64,000 bases of DNA from Stichopus chloronotus. Its lineage: Eukaryota; Echinodermata; Holothuroidea; Aspidochirotida; Stichopodidae. The stretch's first letter is position 1, and each line of letters begins with the position of its first letter. Of the stretch, positions 1 through 15,119 are shown in pieces. The notes beneath the pieces are model-generated. The model ran no database searches and was not told the DNA's origin. It saw nothing but the letters and a program-made list of their open reading frames with translations. Position numbers and translations under genes: made by a program. The stretch lies in the NCBI GenBank assembly GCA_021234535.1, contig CM037849.1, positions 14,241,526 to 14,305,525 on the forward strand, given 5' to 3'.

Positions 1-156
1 AAATGAGGTGGGTAAATGAGGTGGGTAAATGAGGTGGGTAAATGAGGTGGGTAAATGAGGTGGGTAAATGAGGTGGGTAAATGAGGTGGGTAAATGAGGT
101 GGGTAAATGAGGTGGGTAAATGAGGTGGGTAAATGAGGTGGGTAAATGAGGTGGGT
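1..156 (+). repeat. 13-bp tandem repeat, 12 perfect copies (left tip of foldback element)
   Basis: The unit AAATGAGGTGGGT repeats head to tail without error from the first base of the window to 156. It runs off the window edge, so the true copy number is unknown. The same unit in reverse orientation closes the element at 2700-2747, there with under four copies and some G-to-A changes. Confidence 0.97.
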
Positions 157-898
157 ATGGGGAAGGGAAAGAGTGCCATCTTCTAGGTTGAGTACAGCTA
201 TTGTGATTGCGTCATGTCGTGTGTTCTTATTGAGACACAGGATGATAAAGCGAGACTTCTTGCTCTCGGTATGTGAGAAGTGGCAGCCTTGTAAATGTAA
301 CCATCTCACTTTCATGACACTAATGACATAAGTGGATCCGTTTAGGTATATTTATCACAAATACGACGAGAGTACGCTCACCGGACATAGTTTTCCCAAG
401 TTTCTTACGAACTCCTCTCCACTCAATTACCTTCTCTACCCATGCCTCCCTCTCTTGCACAACCTAACCCTTGAGCATTACTCTCTCCCGCTCTCTTCCT
501 TCTTTATACACATGAGTGTCAACAAACGTCGTGTGACCAAAGCAATGGTGGGCAAGGGTAGACTTTATATGGTGCATCGTGAAACGTCCGATAACAAAGT
601 CGAGTAATGAGTGTATGCATATTTTTGTTCTCATTTGCTACCTTTCCCTCTCATTTACTCTCATTTTATCATTTTTGTTAAACTTTCCCCTCTCATTTGC
701 TCGCATTTTGTTCTCATTTTATCATTTCGTTTTGTTACATTTCAGTTCATTTTCTATCTTTTTATTCTCATGTTGTTTATTTTTCTCGTTTGCTTTCATT
801 CGGTTCAAATTTTCGCGCATTCAGTCATATTTGCAACATTTCTCTCATTTTCCACTGTACACGTTCTCTTCTCATCCTCCTCCACACATTCCTTCTCT
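157..898 (+). repeat. Left inverted arm of foldback element
   Basis: This segment matches 1952-2699 in reverse complement along its whole length. The inner 600-898 part is pyrimidine-rich on this strand and made of diverged CTCATTT/TTTTATC words, so open frames here (579-947, 611-1012) reflect base composition, not genes. The outer part (157-600) is complex sequence with no recognisable product. Confidence 0.9.
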
Positions 899-1012
899 CC
901 TCTTGACCTCCCCCCCCCCCCCTCTCCTCGTGTCACCATTCGCCTAATGCGTCATCCATGTTGGTATAACAAGACGTTTTATTTTACGAATCTCATTCTG
1001 CTCTTTGTCTGA

Positions 1013-1647
1013 GAGACAACCGACCATAGTCCTATCATAGCATTTCGTTGTAAGATTTTTAAAAAGGCTTTTTCCACTCATTTCAACCGTCGCCGACACG
1101 AATCCACTATACATAGCTCGGACAGGCTTGTCACTGACAGCGAAGCAGGAGGTATGGAGAGTGAGAGTGACGTCTTACGTCGTGAAAATGATTGCCCTCA
1201 GACAGCGGTGGAAAGGGCGATGACTCACGGGACCGTGAAAGAAGCAATGACGGTGATGTTGACAATGAGTTGAGTGACAGTGGTGATTCCACTAGCGTCA
1301 GTGATAGTGATCTTGATGATGACAGTGATGGCAATGATGACGAAAACGTGTATGAACCGGTAGAGACTTGGATACGTCTCACCAAATTCAATAATACAAT
1401 GTCAAAGATGTTACGTAAAGTACTAAAGCGTAAAGAAGAGGGTGATGACGGTGACGATGAAAGGATGGAAGAGGATGATAAGCCTCTCTACGATGCCTTG
1501 GAGACTTGGAAGGTTATGATTGAACTCAATGAAGCAATGTCAATCATTTGAAGTCACCGATTCAAGGTCAACGAAAAAGACGACGAAGACGAGAATGATG
1601 AAGGCGAGAGTGACGACGGCACCGAGAGCAATAACGTGGGAAGGTGA
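1013..1647 (+). pseudogene. Decayed C2H2 zinc-finger / acidic protein gene in foldback core
   Basis: Two frames join into one protein-like reading. The first is open from 1013 and includes a degenerate C2H2 finger: Cys codon at 1049, Phe (1058) where the second Cys should be, then twelve residues to His (1097), four more to His (1112), with the usual Phe at 1070 and Asn-Arg before the first His. A Ser/Glu linker follows (MESESD at 1154). A frame change near 1188-1200 leads into 1192-1551, which is strongly Asp/Ser/Glu-rich and then holds two related modules, ETWIRLTKFNNTMS and ETWKVMIELNEAMS, separated by a Lys-Arg then Asp-rich linker. TGA at 1549 stops it, yet the same frame stays acidic to another stop at 1645. 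What is seen: a frameshift, a lost zinc ligand and an internal stop, so it is broken. The family is not recognised; nucleic-acid binding is inferred only from the finger. Confidence 0.6.
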
Positions 1648-1951
1648 ACACAAGTGAGATGTTGGAGAGTAAAACGCGAGCTAAAAAAGAAGGAAAAAAA
1701 GGGCAGAGGTCGTGGATCAATAAAGGAAACACTGGATAATGACCAAATAAAACTGAACAATGGGAAAAAAAATCTATTATACTTTAGGAAACGACTGCTC
1801 TTTCTTAAATTATCTAAGACTATTTCCTTAAGCCGGGTTTAAAGGGTTGCACTCTCATATCTGTATCTTTCATATTCCCATATATCCGTTTTAATTTTTG
1901 CTGAATATGAGGTCGTTTGAATAAATTTTAGTAAACTCACGCTCTTGTGTT

Positions 1952-2747
1952 AGAGAAGGAATGTGTGGAGGAGGATGAGAAGAGAACGTGTACAGTGGAG
2001 AATGAGAGAAATGTTGCAAATATGACTAAATGCGCGAAAATTAGAACCGAATGAAAGCAAACGAGAAAAATAAGCAACCTAAGAATAAAATGATAGAAAA
2101 TGAAGGGAAATGTAAAAAAAATGAGAAAATGAGAACAAAATGCGAGCAAATGAGAGGGGAAAGTTTAACAAAAATGATAAAATGAGATAATGAGAGTAAA
2201 TGAGAGGGAAAGGTAGCAAATGAGAACAAAAATACGCATACACTCATTACTCGACTTTGTTATCGGATGTTTCACAATGCACCATATATAGTCCACCCTT
2301 GCCCACCATTGTTTTGGTCACACGACGTTTTCATGACACTCATGTGTATAAAGAAGGAAGAGAGCGGGAGAGAGTTATGCTCAAGGGTTAGGTTGTACAA
2401 GAGAGGGAGACATGGGTAGAGAAGGTAATTGAGTGGAGAGGAGTTCGTAAGAAACTTGGGAAAACTATATCCGGTGAGCGTACTCTCCGTTGTATTTGTG
2501 ATAAATATACCTAAACGGATTCACTTATGTCATTAGTGTCATGAAAGTGAGATGGTTACATTTACCAGGCTGCCACTTCTCACATACCGAGAGCAAGAAG
2601 TCTCGCTTTATCATCTTATGTCTCAATAAGGAAACACGACATGACGCAATCACAATAGCTGTACTCAACCTAGAAGATGGCGCTCTTTCCCTTCCCCATA
2701 CCCATCTCATTTACCCATCTCATTTACCCACCTCATTTACCCACCTC
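1952..2747 (-). repeat. Right inverted arm of foldback element
   Basis: Reverse complement of the left arm. Its distal 48 bases (2700-2747) are 3.7 copies of the 13-bp unit read on the minus strand. The arm stops at CCACCTC, followed by unrelated sequence beginning AAAAAGGG. Open frames inside it, such as 2541-2945 and 2525-2710, are arm sequence running into the flank and are not genes. Confidence 0.9.
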
Positions 2748-3160
2748 AAAAAGGGTGTATGCGGTGCATACTATACTACTACTGAGCTCCTAGCCAGTTT
2801 GGGGATTTCCTTTCCAATAGCTGTCTCAAATATGAAAGCTACCTCAAATTTATCAATGTTGTATTGGTATCATGAAAAAGGAAAGAAATCAAATTTCACA
2901 TCAAATTCACACGACCCAGTAACCTCCAACTATTATGAAGGTTGACTCAAGTTCGCTTTGCTTTTGTCGTCTATTTCCTGCTTTGGTCAAACTGTACATT
3001 TCATGTGACGTCGCTATGAGTGACATGAGTTTGGTGTAGCCATATGCAGGTCTTGTTATAGTTCAGTCTCTTTCCATTCATTCGTTATCCGTTTGCTCTG
3101 ATGATTTCTAGCCACATTGAGCGTGATTGGCAATTGAAGCGTTACATCAAAAGCATTGTT
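2748..3160. other. No gene or repeat recognised
   Basis: Unique-looking sequence to the right of the foldback element. No convincing coding, RNA or repeat signal was seen. Confidence 0.5.
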
Positions 3161-3554
3161 TTAAAGAGACATGATTGAGTGTGTCGTAAAATGCACTAAA
3201 TTTTTCTAAACCTGTCAAGTTTCCTTCACATACTGATGGCAAAGTAAGAGATGCCACCGTGTATCATGAGTCAAAGGAACGGTTAATGAGTGAGTAATTA
3301 ACGATTTAATTTGTTTGTTTGTTTTTTTGGGGGGGGTTTGGACCGGACACTCTACTTTTCATAATGATAGTACTATACACACATGCGTACAACCAGTACA
3401 AGTAAGGGTCAAAGATTCAAACATTTTGACAGTTTTCTTAACTACTCCATGCGAAACGTGACTAATTATGCTAATCATAAGTATTGCCATGTGTTTATAC
3501 CCTCCCTTCAAAATCACCACAAACTTATCGTTATCAACTCCATTAGCCCCTTAA
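3161..3554 (+). mobile_element. TTAA-ended MITE, family B, copy 1
   Basis: Starts TTAAAGAGACATGATTGAGT and ends ATTAGCCCCTTAA. It aligns end to end with 36393-36768, sharing TCAAGTTTCCTTCACATACT near the left end, ATGAGTGAGTAA, a TTGACAGTTTTC block, CTAATTATGCTAAT and a CAAAATCAC block near the right end. Ends of the form TTAA...TTAA suggest a TTAA target as used by piggyBac-type elements; this assignment is inference. A G-run and T-run at 3323-3336 interrupt it. Confidence 0.7.
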
Positions 3555-4377
3555 AAGCAGGATGTGCTGTTTGAGGGAAAAAAAAAACAGCCTTGCATGT
3601 GATACATTCTGGAATATGACCTCTACTCTACCACGTTTCTTTCAGGAGAAATCTCACTAATTGAAGTGTTAATTACAGTAAAAGGTAGCAGGTAACAAAA
3701 GGTAGCAGAACAGGGAAATTTAACTGTGGCAAATGTGCAGCAATTGCATGCGAATACGGCCACAACGAAACTCAAATGCAAACCCATTAATTTTAGAAAT
3801 TAGGATATATTTTTGTACGAATAGATCACGGTGCGGTTGTCTTTCGATCTGTTAATAATTGCAAGAAGTACGGTCAGTCCTTTGGTGAATTTTTGAAAAC
3901 ACAGGAATAGAAGAATAACACACTGTTCTTTAAAGACTTTTTTTTCAAGGAAACACATTTAAGCTGACTCATGAAGTTTTCGGTCACTTTTTATATCCAC
4001 GAGGAAGTTTCTTATTAATTTTAAGTCTAACAACATTTCTTCTTTTGGCATGATTGAAAGGAATGCTGCCTAGTGCTAAGGTACATTGAGGTGCTTATCC
4101 ATAGGCCATAGTAGAAACGGAGGAAGAAGAACAGTAGAAAGTATTAACACCGGCACCATCTCTTCCAACCCATTGCCCACACTCCCTCACCGGGGTCTTA
4201 TAACACAGAGAGCCAATGAAACCAAAAACAAGTAGATACCAGAAGGCCAAAAGGCTTTGTGATTCCTTGCAACATGGTTATATTACAACAAACATGAATT
4301 ATCCACATGACAAGTCTGAGATCAACTACAGTTATTGTGCGTGAAACACCACATTAATAAGTCTTTAACCCAAAATG
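3555..4377. other. No gene or repeat recognised
   Basis: AT-rich sequence with short homopolymers. No open frame of note and no repeat match to other parts of the window was seen. Confidence 0.5.
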
Positions 4378-5045
4378 ACCTTTTCTTTTTGGTGACGTCA
4401 AATGACATTTGACTTCCACCAAAAGCAATAGGGATTACCTACTCAATGTGACCAATCCACACACCAAGTACGACATCAGTCACAGTTATCCTTCTGGAGA
4501 TACCGTGTTACAAGTTTTTCACAGTTTGACCTCTGGTGACCTCAAATTACCTTTAACCTCCACCAAAAGCAATAGGGATCTTCTGTTCAATATTACCAAC
4601 CCACACACCAAGTATTACATCAGTCATGGTCACCCTTCTGGAGACATTTTGTTAACAAGATTTTTACATTTTGGCCTCTGGTGACCTCAAATGACCTTTA
4701 ACCTAGACCACAAGCAATAGGAAGCATCTACTCAATATGTTAAACCCACACACCAAGTATGACATTCAGTCACAGTCACCCTTCTGGAGATATCGTGTTT
4801 ACAAGGTTTTTACATTTTGACCTCTGGTGACCTCAAATGACCTTTGACATTCACCAAAAAACAATAGGGACTTTCAACATTATATGGGCAATCCACGTGC
4901 CAAGTATGAAATCGCTCAGAGTTACCCTTCTTGAGCTATCGTGTTTGCAAGCAAAGCGTCACATACACACGCACATACTAACGCACACACACACACATCA
5001 CCATCGCATAGATTCCTTGCCTACCTTCGGCAAGGAATCAAAAAC
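4378..5045 (-). mobile_element. Microsatellite plus ~146-bp tandem-core element (HINE/pearl-like), copy 1
   Basis: Four diverged units of about 142-148 bp are marked by GACCTTTGACCTCCACCAAAA-type words at about 4402, 4548, 4690 and 4838. Each also contains CAATAGGGA and CACACACCAAGTA. After the units comes a CA-rich microsatellite (about 4960-5000) and then a perfect hairpin at 5011-5039. The same order in reverse orientation occurs at 62076-62900. Non-autonomous Helentron-associated elements of molluscs (pearl/CvE type) have this plan of a terminal hairpin, microsatellite and 150-160-bp core repeats. The family assignment is inferred from layout, not from a match. Confidence 0.65.
5011..5039. 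repeat. 11-bp perfect hairpin, element terminus
   Basis: GATTCCTTGCC and GGCAAGGAATC pair perfectly around a 7-base loop. The equivalent position in the 62-kb copy (62076-62101) has an imperfect version, so the hairpin belongs to the element and not to the locus. Confidence 0.85.
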
Positions 5046-8000
5046 CAAAGAAGTCCTTACTTCCTGATGAAATCATAGACGTTACAATCGCATTTTCCTA
5101 CCACTTCTTTTACTTTCTTTGTCCCAGTTGCATCATGAATGCCACATACAATGTAGACCAATAGTTCAGTTGTTCAGTTTCATAGCATCGGTACGTACTC
5201 TCTATATATCGTTACCAGTCTATCCAGTACTACTGTAGTTTACTTTCATAATTCTAGCCAACGGTGTTTTCATGTACTTCCTTATATACCTAAAGCGTTT
5301 CGGGGACAGAATTAGCTCACCTATACCCATTGCGTGAAATGTTACAACTTACAGCAAACCGTGTCAACATTCGAAACTTTATGTCCGATTGTCATATTTA
5401 GAGCTGAATGCTTTTCTCTGGTGTTTACTTTGTTGAATCCCCAGTTGCGAAATTAGGTCACCTTACGATTCTTCGTCAAACGATTGTAAAGGCTGGAATA
5501 AATTGCAAGCGACAAAAACGAAAAGAAAAAAAGAACGGTCGTATTCCTAATGGCGTTTAGTTAAAACGTAACCTAACCTAACCTTGAGACATAAAATCAT
5601 GGAATGATGTACATGTCTCGAGAAGCTAATGTGAAATATAACAACAACAAAACGGATTTGGTGGCGACCTCTGGACTTAACCACCTTCATTCTTTGTTTT
5701 ATCTCTTTCTTTTGCGTCAAAATCGTCGCCTTGAAGAGACTTCTCCCGCACGATACAACATGATGCGATACATAGACATGCGCATTAATGGCGAGGCCAT
5801 GCGGCGGGAGACACGGGGAACGCGTTCCACTGTCCCCAACCCGAATGATAATTTGACAGCATTACAAATTTTCTTGACAAATTATTTGAGGAACATTTAT
5901 TTGTAGGGGTGAGATAAGTTGCAGAAATGGGTTCGGAAATGCCATTTCCGGTGATCTGCGAGGTTTTTTCCTCCAAAACTTTTTCACTTAGCTCCGTTCA
6001 TATCAATAGTGGCTCTCCGGTTAGGTTATATATCCCTGTCATGAGGTATCGCAGTATGTGTCCCCCCCCCCCCCAACATTACCACACTGGCGGTGCCCGG
6101 GATGCATACCTGACGGGATAAGGGTGTGTCTTCAGGAAGAATGCATAAATATGTATGAGGTAATGTATCAGGATTGGCTGACTAATGCAAGTAATAAACC
6201 AATATCATCAATTACATTCATGTAAATACAGATTTCACACGACCCTTTTCTAAATTGTTTTAAGTTCAAGAATGGCCACGAGTTGAAGAATAATTCTAGT
6301 GATATACAATAATGCACTAACAGGGAGCACAATATACATTCTCACTTTAGGTTCTCGACGACATTTCGATAACGTCCTGTTAATTATCAGGGAATGTGGC
6401 CGTTAAAATGAGTGACTTATGTCGCTACAGATTCCCTAGTAATGATCGCAGCATCACTGCTTCTATTTGGACTAATGACCTTTCTCTTATTCTATGCAAA
6501 AGCTTTTCTTCAAAAGGACACTAACTGTAGTCCTTATCGCTTGATGAACTAGGAATTGGCAACTTCAAAACGTATATTAATTAATGTTTCCTTCTATTTT
6601 TCTTTAAATTTACAATGAAAACAAAAAGGTTGTATTCGGGGATATGAAGTCCATAAGCCATCAAAACTTTTTAAAACAAAACAAATTGCCTATCATTGCA
6701 AATGTGGATGTGACCAGGATGTTATTTTTTTTTTTGAGTTATTAATCACATAGTCACTTATAACTCACGTGCAAATGAGCCTAGTTTTAATCCATACAAA
6801 GGCCTAAATACACACAAGCAATACACATCTGACACATGAAATACATTGCTTAATAAAAAACAGATGGTTTCAAGGATTACAATATGTTTCGTCATACAGA
6901 CGAGATTCTGATACAGCTGATGGAGGCAAATTAATCGTAAGGCTGCAGATTCAATTGCTGGAATTACAAGGCTCATGATTTGCATGCAACACAATTTTCA
7001 GTTTTACTACGCCTATGCGGCAAACGGTAGGCTACCTGATGATACTGCAGCTCAAATTTGTCCAAATGTTTAACCTTTCAATGGCAGAAACCTTCAAATA
7101 ATACCCCTTCTGAAAACACCCCTCTACTTGTGCTTCTCTAACAGACACGGGTCCATTCATTAGGTCTTAAGCATAACTTACCATATATCATTAAGTTTGA
7201 TAATCAACCAGTGACTAAGTTTATCCTATGTAGGCCTGATATCGCAAAATGAGCCAATGGCAATGTCGTGAACAGCATGAGGCCTAATGAAAATAATTAC
7301 CGACCGTCGTCTGGGTCTGTAGTAACTTTTTAGCTAAATTTTCTTTTTCTGTACCCACATTTTGGAATAATGTAATCCTGCAAGAGTGCTGCTCAAGATA
7401 TAATCAAATTACTGAAGACCTTATGCAACACGGTAATTTCTAGGATTATTACCCGTGTGTAGCCTACGTAAAAGTTAGGCGTATCTTACTCGATGCACAG
7501 TATGTGCATGTTACATATGCGTACTCTGCTGCATGTACTTAGTATGATCGACAAGGGTTAACGTTGTCGATTGTAGACTTTTACTGATCACGTCACGCAA
7601 TTGCTGTATCCATCCGCAGCTCTCGTACCAAAAGTTTAAAATCGAATGCCAGTATTTACTGATCTGTCATCTTTATCTTGAACTAAATTTGCAAAAAAAA
7701 ATTCACGAGTGCATCAGAAATGATTAGTCATATCAGGTGAGAAATCTACGGTCTTTTTTTTTCACTGCGTACGAGTCAAGGGAGCGCACTCAACATAAGA
7801 AATTCGCAAAAGGAGAGTATGGCTGCATCAGATTACGATATGCTATCGTAATCCAAAAAAGAACAACTTAGCAAACCAGTGATTTATTCTCTTGTATCAC
7901 GCAGAACGTGCTTGAGGAAGTAGACGAAGTTTTTAGTCTGTGCTTTAGTAGAAGGTAGCTTGTGTATGATATATTGCAAAGCTAGGCAATTATTTTCCAT

Positions 8001-9384
8001 TAACAATCAATGAGTAGTTGTTTGTTTAAAGTGGGATTTTCAGTGAAAGCATGCATACGTGTCTCGACTTGGTGCGCATGTAAATCCAGAATGTAACCGA
8101 TTTTATAATATTACCACCCTTTAATGAATTAATCAAAGCGTGCAGCCGAGCTTTCAGTCACATTTATAATTCGGTTTTACTTTTCCTTTACAGTAACGTG
8201 GTCATCAAAAGTTTCTCTCACTCGGTCTGAAATCCACACCGTCCATGTTGGAAGACTTGTGACCGTTATAAATATCAGATTTATATCGAAAGTCGAAGTG
8301 GGGACGAAAAGAGAAGTCCGAGTTTCTCTTTAATCTAAAACTCACATTGCACGACAGACTACTGTATCAACTCATCTTGTATAATCGGTGGCAACAGGCA
8401 TGTTATGGTAATTTACATAGGACAGGATAGCAACCCAAAGGCACAAACTTTATCACATTTCCCGTCCGATGATGGCAAGGTACATGGAAATGCCAAATTT
8501 GTTGCAACTGTTTTTAAAAAAGAAACCCTATACGTACTACCATGTAATAACATCATAAACGACACGATGGCACGATGACAAGTGTCAAGTGCCGGGTAAT
8601 TCCGACATTGTGACAACATTAAGTGTCCATAGGGATGCTATTCTTTAAAATCACTTTCTTTGTTTTAAAGGTTTCAAAGGGCATACAGTTATCATCGAGT
8701 TTATCGAGCTCGTCCATTGTTCTACGACGGCAGTAGGCCTATAATTACGACAATGATGCACCCAAAAAGTACGATGAACGAGAACGAGGAAGTGATCACG
8801 GTTAGACTATGGTCTAAACCAAATAGGGGAAGTTGGAACCAGATAGGGAATACTTTTTGAGCCTCCTATATGAACTAAATCTTTCGGAACCGACCAGGAG
8901 ACAACCTCTAAAATTGCCATATCCATCTTCTGAAGCGATTCTTTTGGAAGTCGCTACGTGACTACATTCCCCTGGAAAATGTAGCACACTCTACAACGGT
9001 ATAAAACTGATGAAGCTATGTGCTATGAGTGCTTATCGTATGTGTCACCTTACTACTATTCGTGGAGAACTTCAAAATTTATCGCTGTTACATATTTCGA
9101 GAGCCTGTTTGGTTCAGTCGGTGAACTTTGCTCTCATCAACTTGGAGGCTTCGATAAGTCTCATTTGATGAACCCCTTGCAAATTGTGGAGTTGAGTTCG
9201 AGGCGGTGGACGTCCACGGTTTTACAAGTATGAGTGTATTTAGAAATAATTAACATTTAGTTGACTCGTAAGTGCTCTGAAAAAAAACCCCATCACAACG
9301 GAATAAAAGAAAGAATATGACCTTCATCATGAAACAAGTTGTAGATTCAATTCTCAGTCTAAGTGGACATTGATTTGATGACTT
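5046..9384. other. Long gene-free stretch
   Basis: Nothing recognisable was found on either strand. Open frames such as 5604-5906 (+), 6758-6994 (-), 8413-8619 (-) and 9018-9233 (+) show no motif, no sensible start context and no repeat support. A C13 run is at 6062-6074. CpG is common here, unlike the second half of the window. Confidence 0.5.
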
Positions 9385-9580
9385 GAGTGGTATGGTGAGT
9401 ATAGATAGACAGACAGCGACACAGACATATGGAGAGACCAAACAGAAGAACAAATTGAACGACAAATAAACAGATAGAGCGACAGACAAACTTGCAAAGA
9501 GACAAAAAAGAGCAAGAAAGAAACAAAGCGAGATATTGGAAGACAAATACAGACAGAGCGATACACAAACAAACATCAAT
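9385..9580 (+). repeat. Degenerate purine-rich GACAGACAAA simple repeat
   Basis: Loosely repeated GACAGACA, GAGCGACA and CAAACAAA words. They keep all three minus-strand frames open (9250-9579, 9354-9572, 9359-9568) and yield Leu/Ser/Cys-rich translations, which are low-complexity artefacts. Confidence 0.8.
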
Positions 9581-12830
<3,250 letters not shown>

Positions 12831-12872
12831 AATATTAGTATTGGGGTATCAAATATTAGTATTGGGGTATCA
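12831..12872 (+). repeat. 21-bp exact tandem duplication
   Basis: The word AATATTAGTATTGGGGTATC followed by A occurs twice back to back. Confidence 0.95.
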
Positions 12873-12914
12873 AAGCTGTACATGAACGCATGCGCTATCG
12901 ATGTGTTATTGCTA

Positions 12915-12985
12915 CATTCAAAGAGTGACAGTAAACTAGTGACGTTTTCAGAGCGTTATCAAGCAGATAGTGACGTCACATGAAA
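12915..12985 (+). repeat. Dispersed repeat, copy 1 (pairs with 14930-14998)
   Basis: Shares CAAAGAGTGACAG.., TAGTGACGTTTTCAGAG.., TTATCAA and TGACGTCACATGA in the same order with 14930-14998. Probably a fragment of a MITE or SINE family not otherwise seen here. Confidence 0.65.
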
Positions 12986-14929
12986 TATTAACAATTCGAC
13001 CAATCACTTTCCTTATTCTTAAAAATTGATCCACCCAAGAATGTCGTAACAAGGCATTTGGAATTGAACCAGAACTGGGATACAACATAACATGTCCATA
13101 GTTGTCAGAATCAATATAACAGGACGTCAACCTGGATAAGCCTACAGCATGTTGGAGCTCATGTCTATTTTACTCATACCCCAGTCAAAATTAAGTTCTG
13201 ATTGGTTTGCGATTAGTTCCCCGACGTATTTTTAGGCACTATTGGCTGGGCACCTGCAGATCTCCTGTCCAGAATTGTGGTCCTTTTTGTGAATCGGACA
13301 AGCAGAGGAGATAGGTGTTATGTATTTACACCTTCAAATAATGTTAACAAGGGCATCGTCATTGCCAACAACAACTGTCCTCTGACCCTAACATTTTACA
13401 TTTGATATGTACAGCATATACTACGCGATGACAGTCTATTACTGAATCGCTCGTGGTCGCCATGTTCGAAAACTGACATTGTCACTGTTGGACTTGTCTG
13501 AAGTGTGTTGTCACTTCTCTTCAGGGCCGTGTCTGGGACCCAGTCCTTCTCAAGGGTCGCCTCATCAGCCAGGCACCCACCCGCCACCTTTTTCTGGGAA
13601 TGGGTCTTTCTTTTGGCCTGCCTCTCTTCTGCTGTCACCAAACCAGTAACGATACCTGTTACGAAGGATTCGATAGGAGCAAAGGCCAATAGTTTTCAGA
13701 GCAATTCCCAGGGCTCTTAGAAGAATAGGGGCCATTTTCCTCTCGCTTCTTCTAACGTAGTTCTTTGGAAAGCAAATGGAGTTGCGCAGAGTGCCTACAT
13801 GTAACTAGAAAATGTGGTTACGAACATCACAACCAGTTACTGTCCTTGATTGCTCCTGCCCCCCCCCCCCCCTCCAAATTATTTTGGGAGGTTCCAGCAG
13901 TTCCCTATATCAATAGTATGACCGCAGACTACATGACATAGCATGGTATTGTAGAAATGTGTATTGTATATATGAAGAGCCTCTATAGTCTCTGGGAAGG
14001 GAACGTCGCCAGAAATCAGAATTCGGCCGATCACCTACCGGTCACTACCCGGGCACCGTGGGGGCCCCTTTGTAATGAGACCGTGTAAGCGTCATCGGTC
14101 GATTTTTCTCAGATCTGTAAATGCAGGCCGATGTCTAGAAATTGGGCAAATGGGAAAGGCGCCGGGTTAAATATGACCTGTGGCATTACCAAGAAAGATA
14201 ACCGATAATGTAAAGTAACTATGTTGAAAGTTAGCCTACATGTTCGTCCATAATTAATGCCTGTTATTTTTTTTTCACGGCAACGCTTTTCCCTCTTCGT
14301 AGGTCTATGGGGCGATACAGTAAGTTACCGCATGCTTTCATACTTTGCCCCAATAATCATCATTCAATTGTGTTATACCAATGCTGGGTATACAGGCGCG
14401 GTGGAATCGATAGTCACATTGTCATAAAGGGGTAGCGAATTCCTAGCCAGTGATTTTCAAATCAGAGCTCTTGATGTCTTCTCTCCGTTGCTATTGTTCA
14501 AATCATTTAACAAAATCGACGGAGCATGTCTCACTGACTCGACAAAGGCATTATAACAATACCCTCGTAAGAGGAAGTCTAGGCATGCATTCACAGAATT
14601 TTGACAAAATCTTGGATTTTTTTTTTCTTCTTTTTACTTCGGTGTATGGCGTTTTGTATCATCATATTGCATACGACGAAAATTCAGTTTCGGTCCACTA
14701 GGGAGTAGGTGTGACTCACACGGTGCTCGGAAAATAGCCAAAGAATGGTTTTATCACCTTTAGAGAATGTTTACAAATCACAGCTAACTTTCAAGAGGTC
14801 TGGTATCAATGTTCTGTGGCATCCATATAGTCGTATCATCCAGACAATTCAGCACGGCTTAGTGTAGATGAATTAAAGGTTCCCTATTACTACTCGCCTA
14901 CTGTTATTGTGCAGATGTTTCATTGCTAC
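12986..14929. other. No gene recognised
   Basis: Overlapping open frames on both strands at 13396-13720 give a Lys/Glu-rich minus-strand translation ending in a natural-looking stop, but the minus frame is stopped just upstream of its TTG start and no splice acceptor rescues it. A C14 run is at 13859-13872. Nothing else was seen. Confidence 0.4.
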
Positions 14930-14998
14930 TTGGGCAGAGTGGCGGCAAAGTAGTGACGTTTGCAGAGACTTATCAAACATTTTGACGTCACATGACAT
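14930..14998 (+). repeat. Dispersed repeat, copy 2 (pairs with 12915-12985)
   Basis: Roughly 75 percent similar by eye to the copy 2 kb upstream, in the same orientation. The similarity stops after the TGACGTCACATGA block. Confidence 0.65.
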
Positions 14999-15119
14999 GA
15001 GATAGTGTAGTTTGGTATTTGAGGATCAGAAAGTACGAATACACATGAAGGGATCCTATTCCATGTTGATTGTGGATGAACACCGGCGAATTTCGCCTAC
15101 TCTTTTCGAACAGTGTTCA

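Larger units (their letters stand above)
1..2747. mobile_element. Foldback-like transposable element with ~800-900-bp inverted arms
   Basis: Positions 1-898 and 1952-2747 are near-perfect reverse complements of each other, separated by a unique core of about 1,050 bp. Both outer tips consist of tandem copies of a 13-bp word. Arms this long, ending in short tandem repeats, are the hallmark of foldback (FB) transposons; long-TIR Mutator-like or non-autonomous Polinton-type elements are alternatives. The right end is sharp, changing from the tandem repeat to unrelated sequence at 2747/2748. The left end lies outside the window, so no target duplication can be read. Arm similarity is high, with scattered substitutions and small indels, which suggests a fairly recent element. 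The core holds a decayed gene (1013-1647) that does not look like a transposase, so the element is probably non-autonomous or has captured cargo. Confidence 0.85.

Noticed and set aside
579..1012. Open frames of 122 and 133 residues rich in Phe, Ser and Leu
   Set aside because: They lie in the pyrimidine-rich inverted arm and are mirrored in the right arm. Composition explains them.
5571..5585. Telomere-like CCTAA repeats (TAACCTAACCTAACC)
   Set aside because: Only about three copies, with no array and no chromosome-end context.
5604..5906. 100-residue plus-strand frame starting with ATG
   Set aside because: No motif. It overlaps a minus-strand frame of similar quality, and the composition looks like translated noncoding DNA.
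13396..13720. Lys/Glu-rich minus-strand frame and its plus-strand shadow
   Set aside because: The frame is stopped just upstream of its TTG start, with no convincing splice acceptor and no recognised family.
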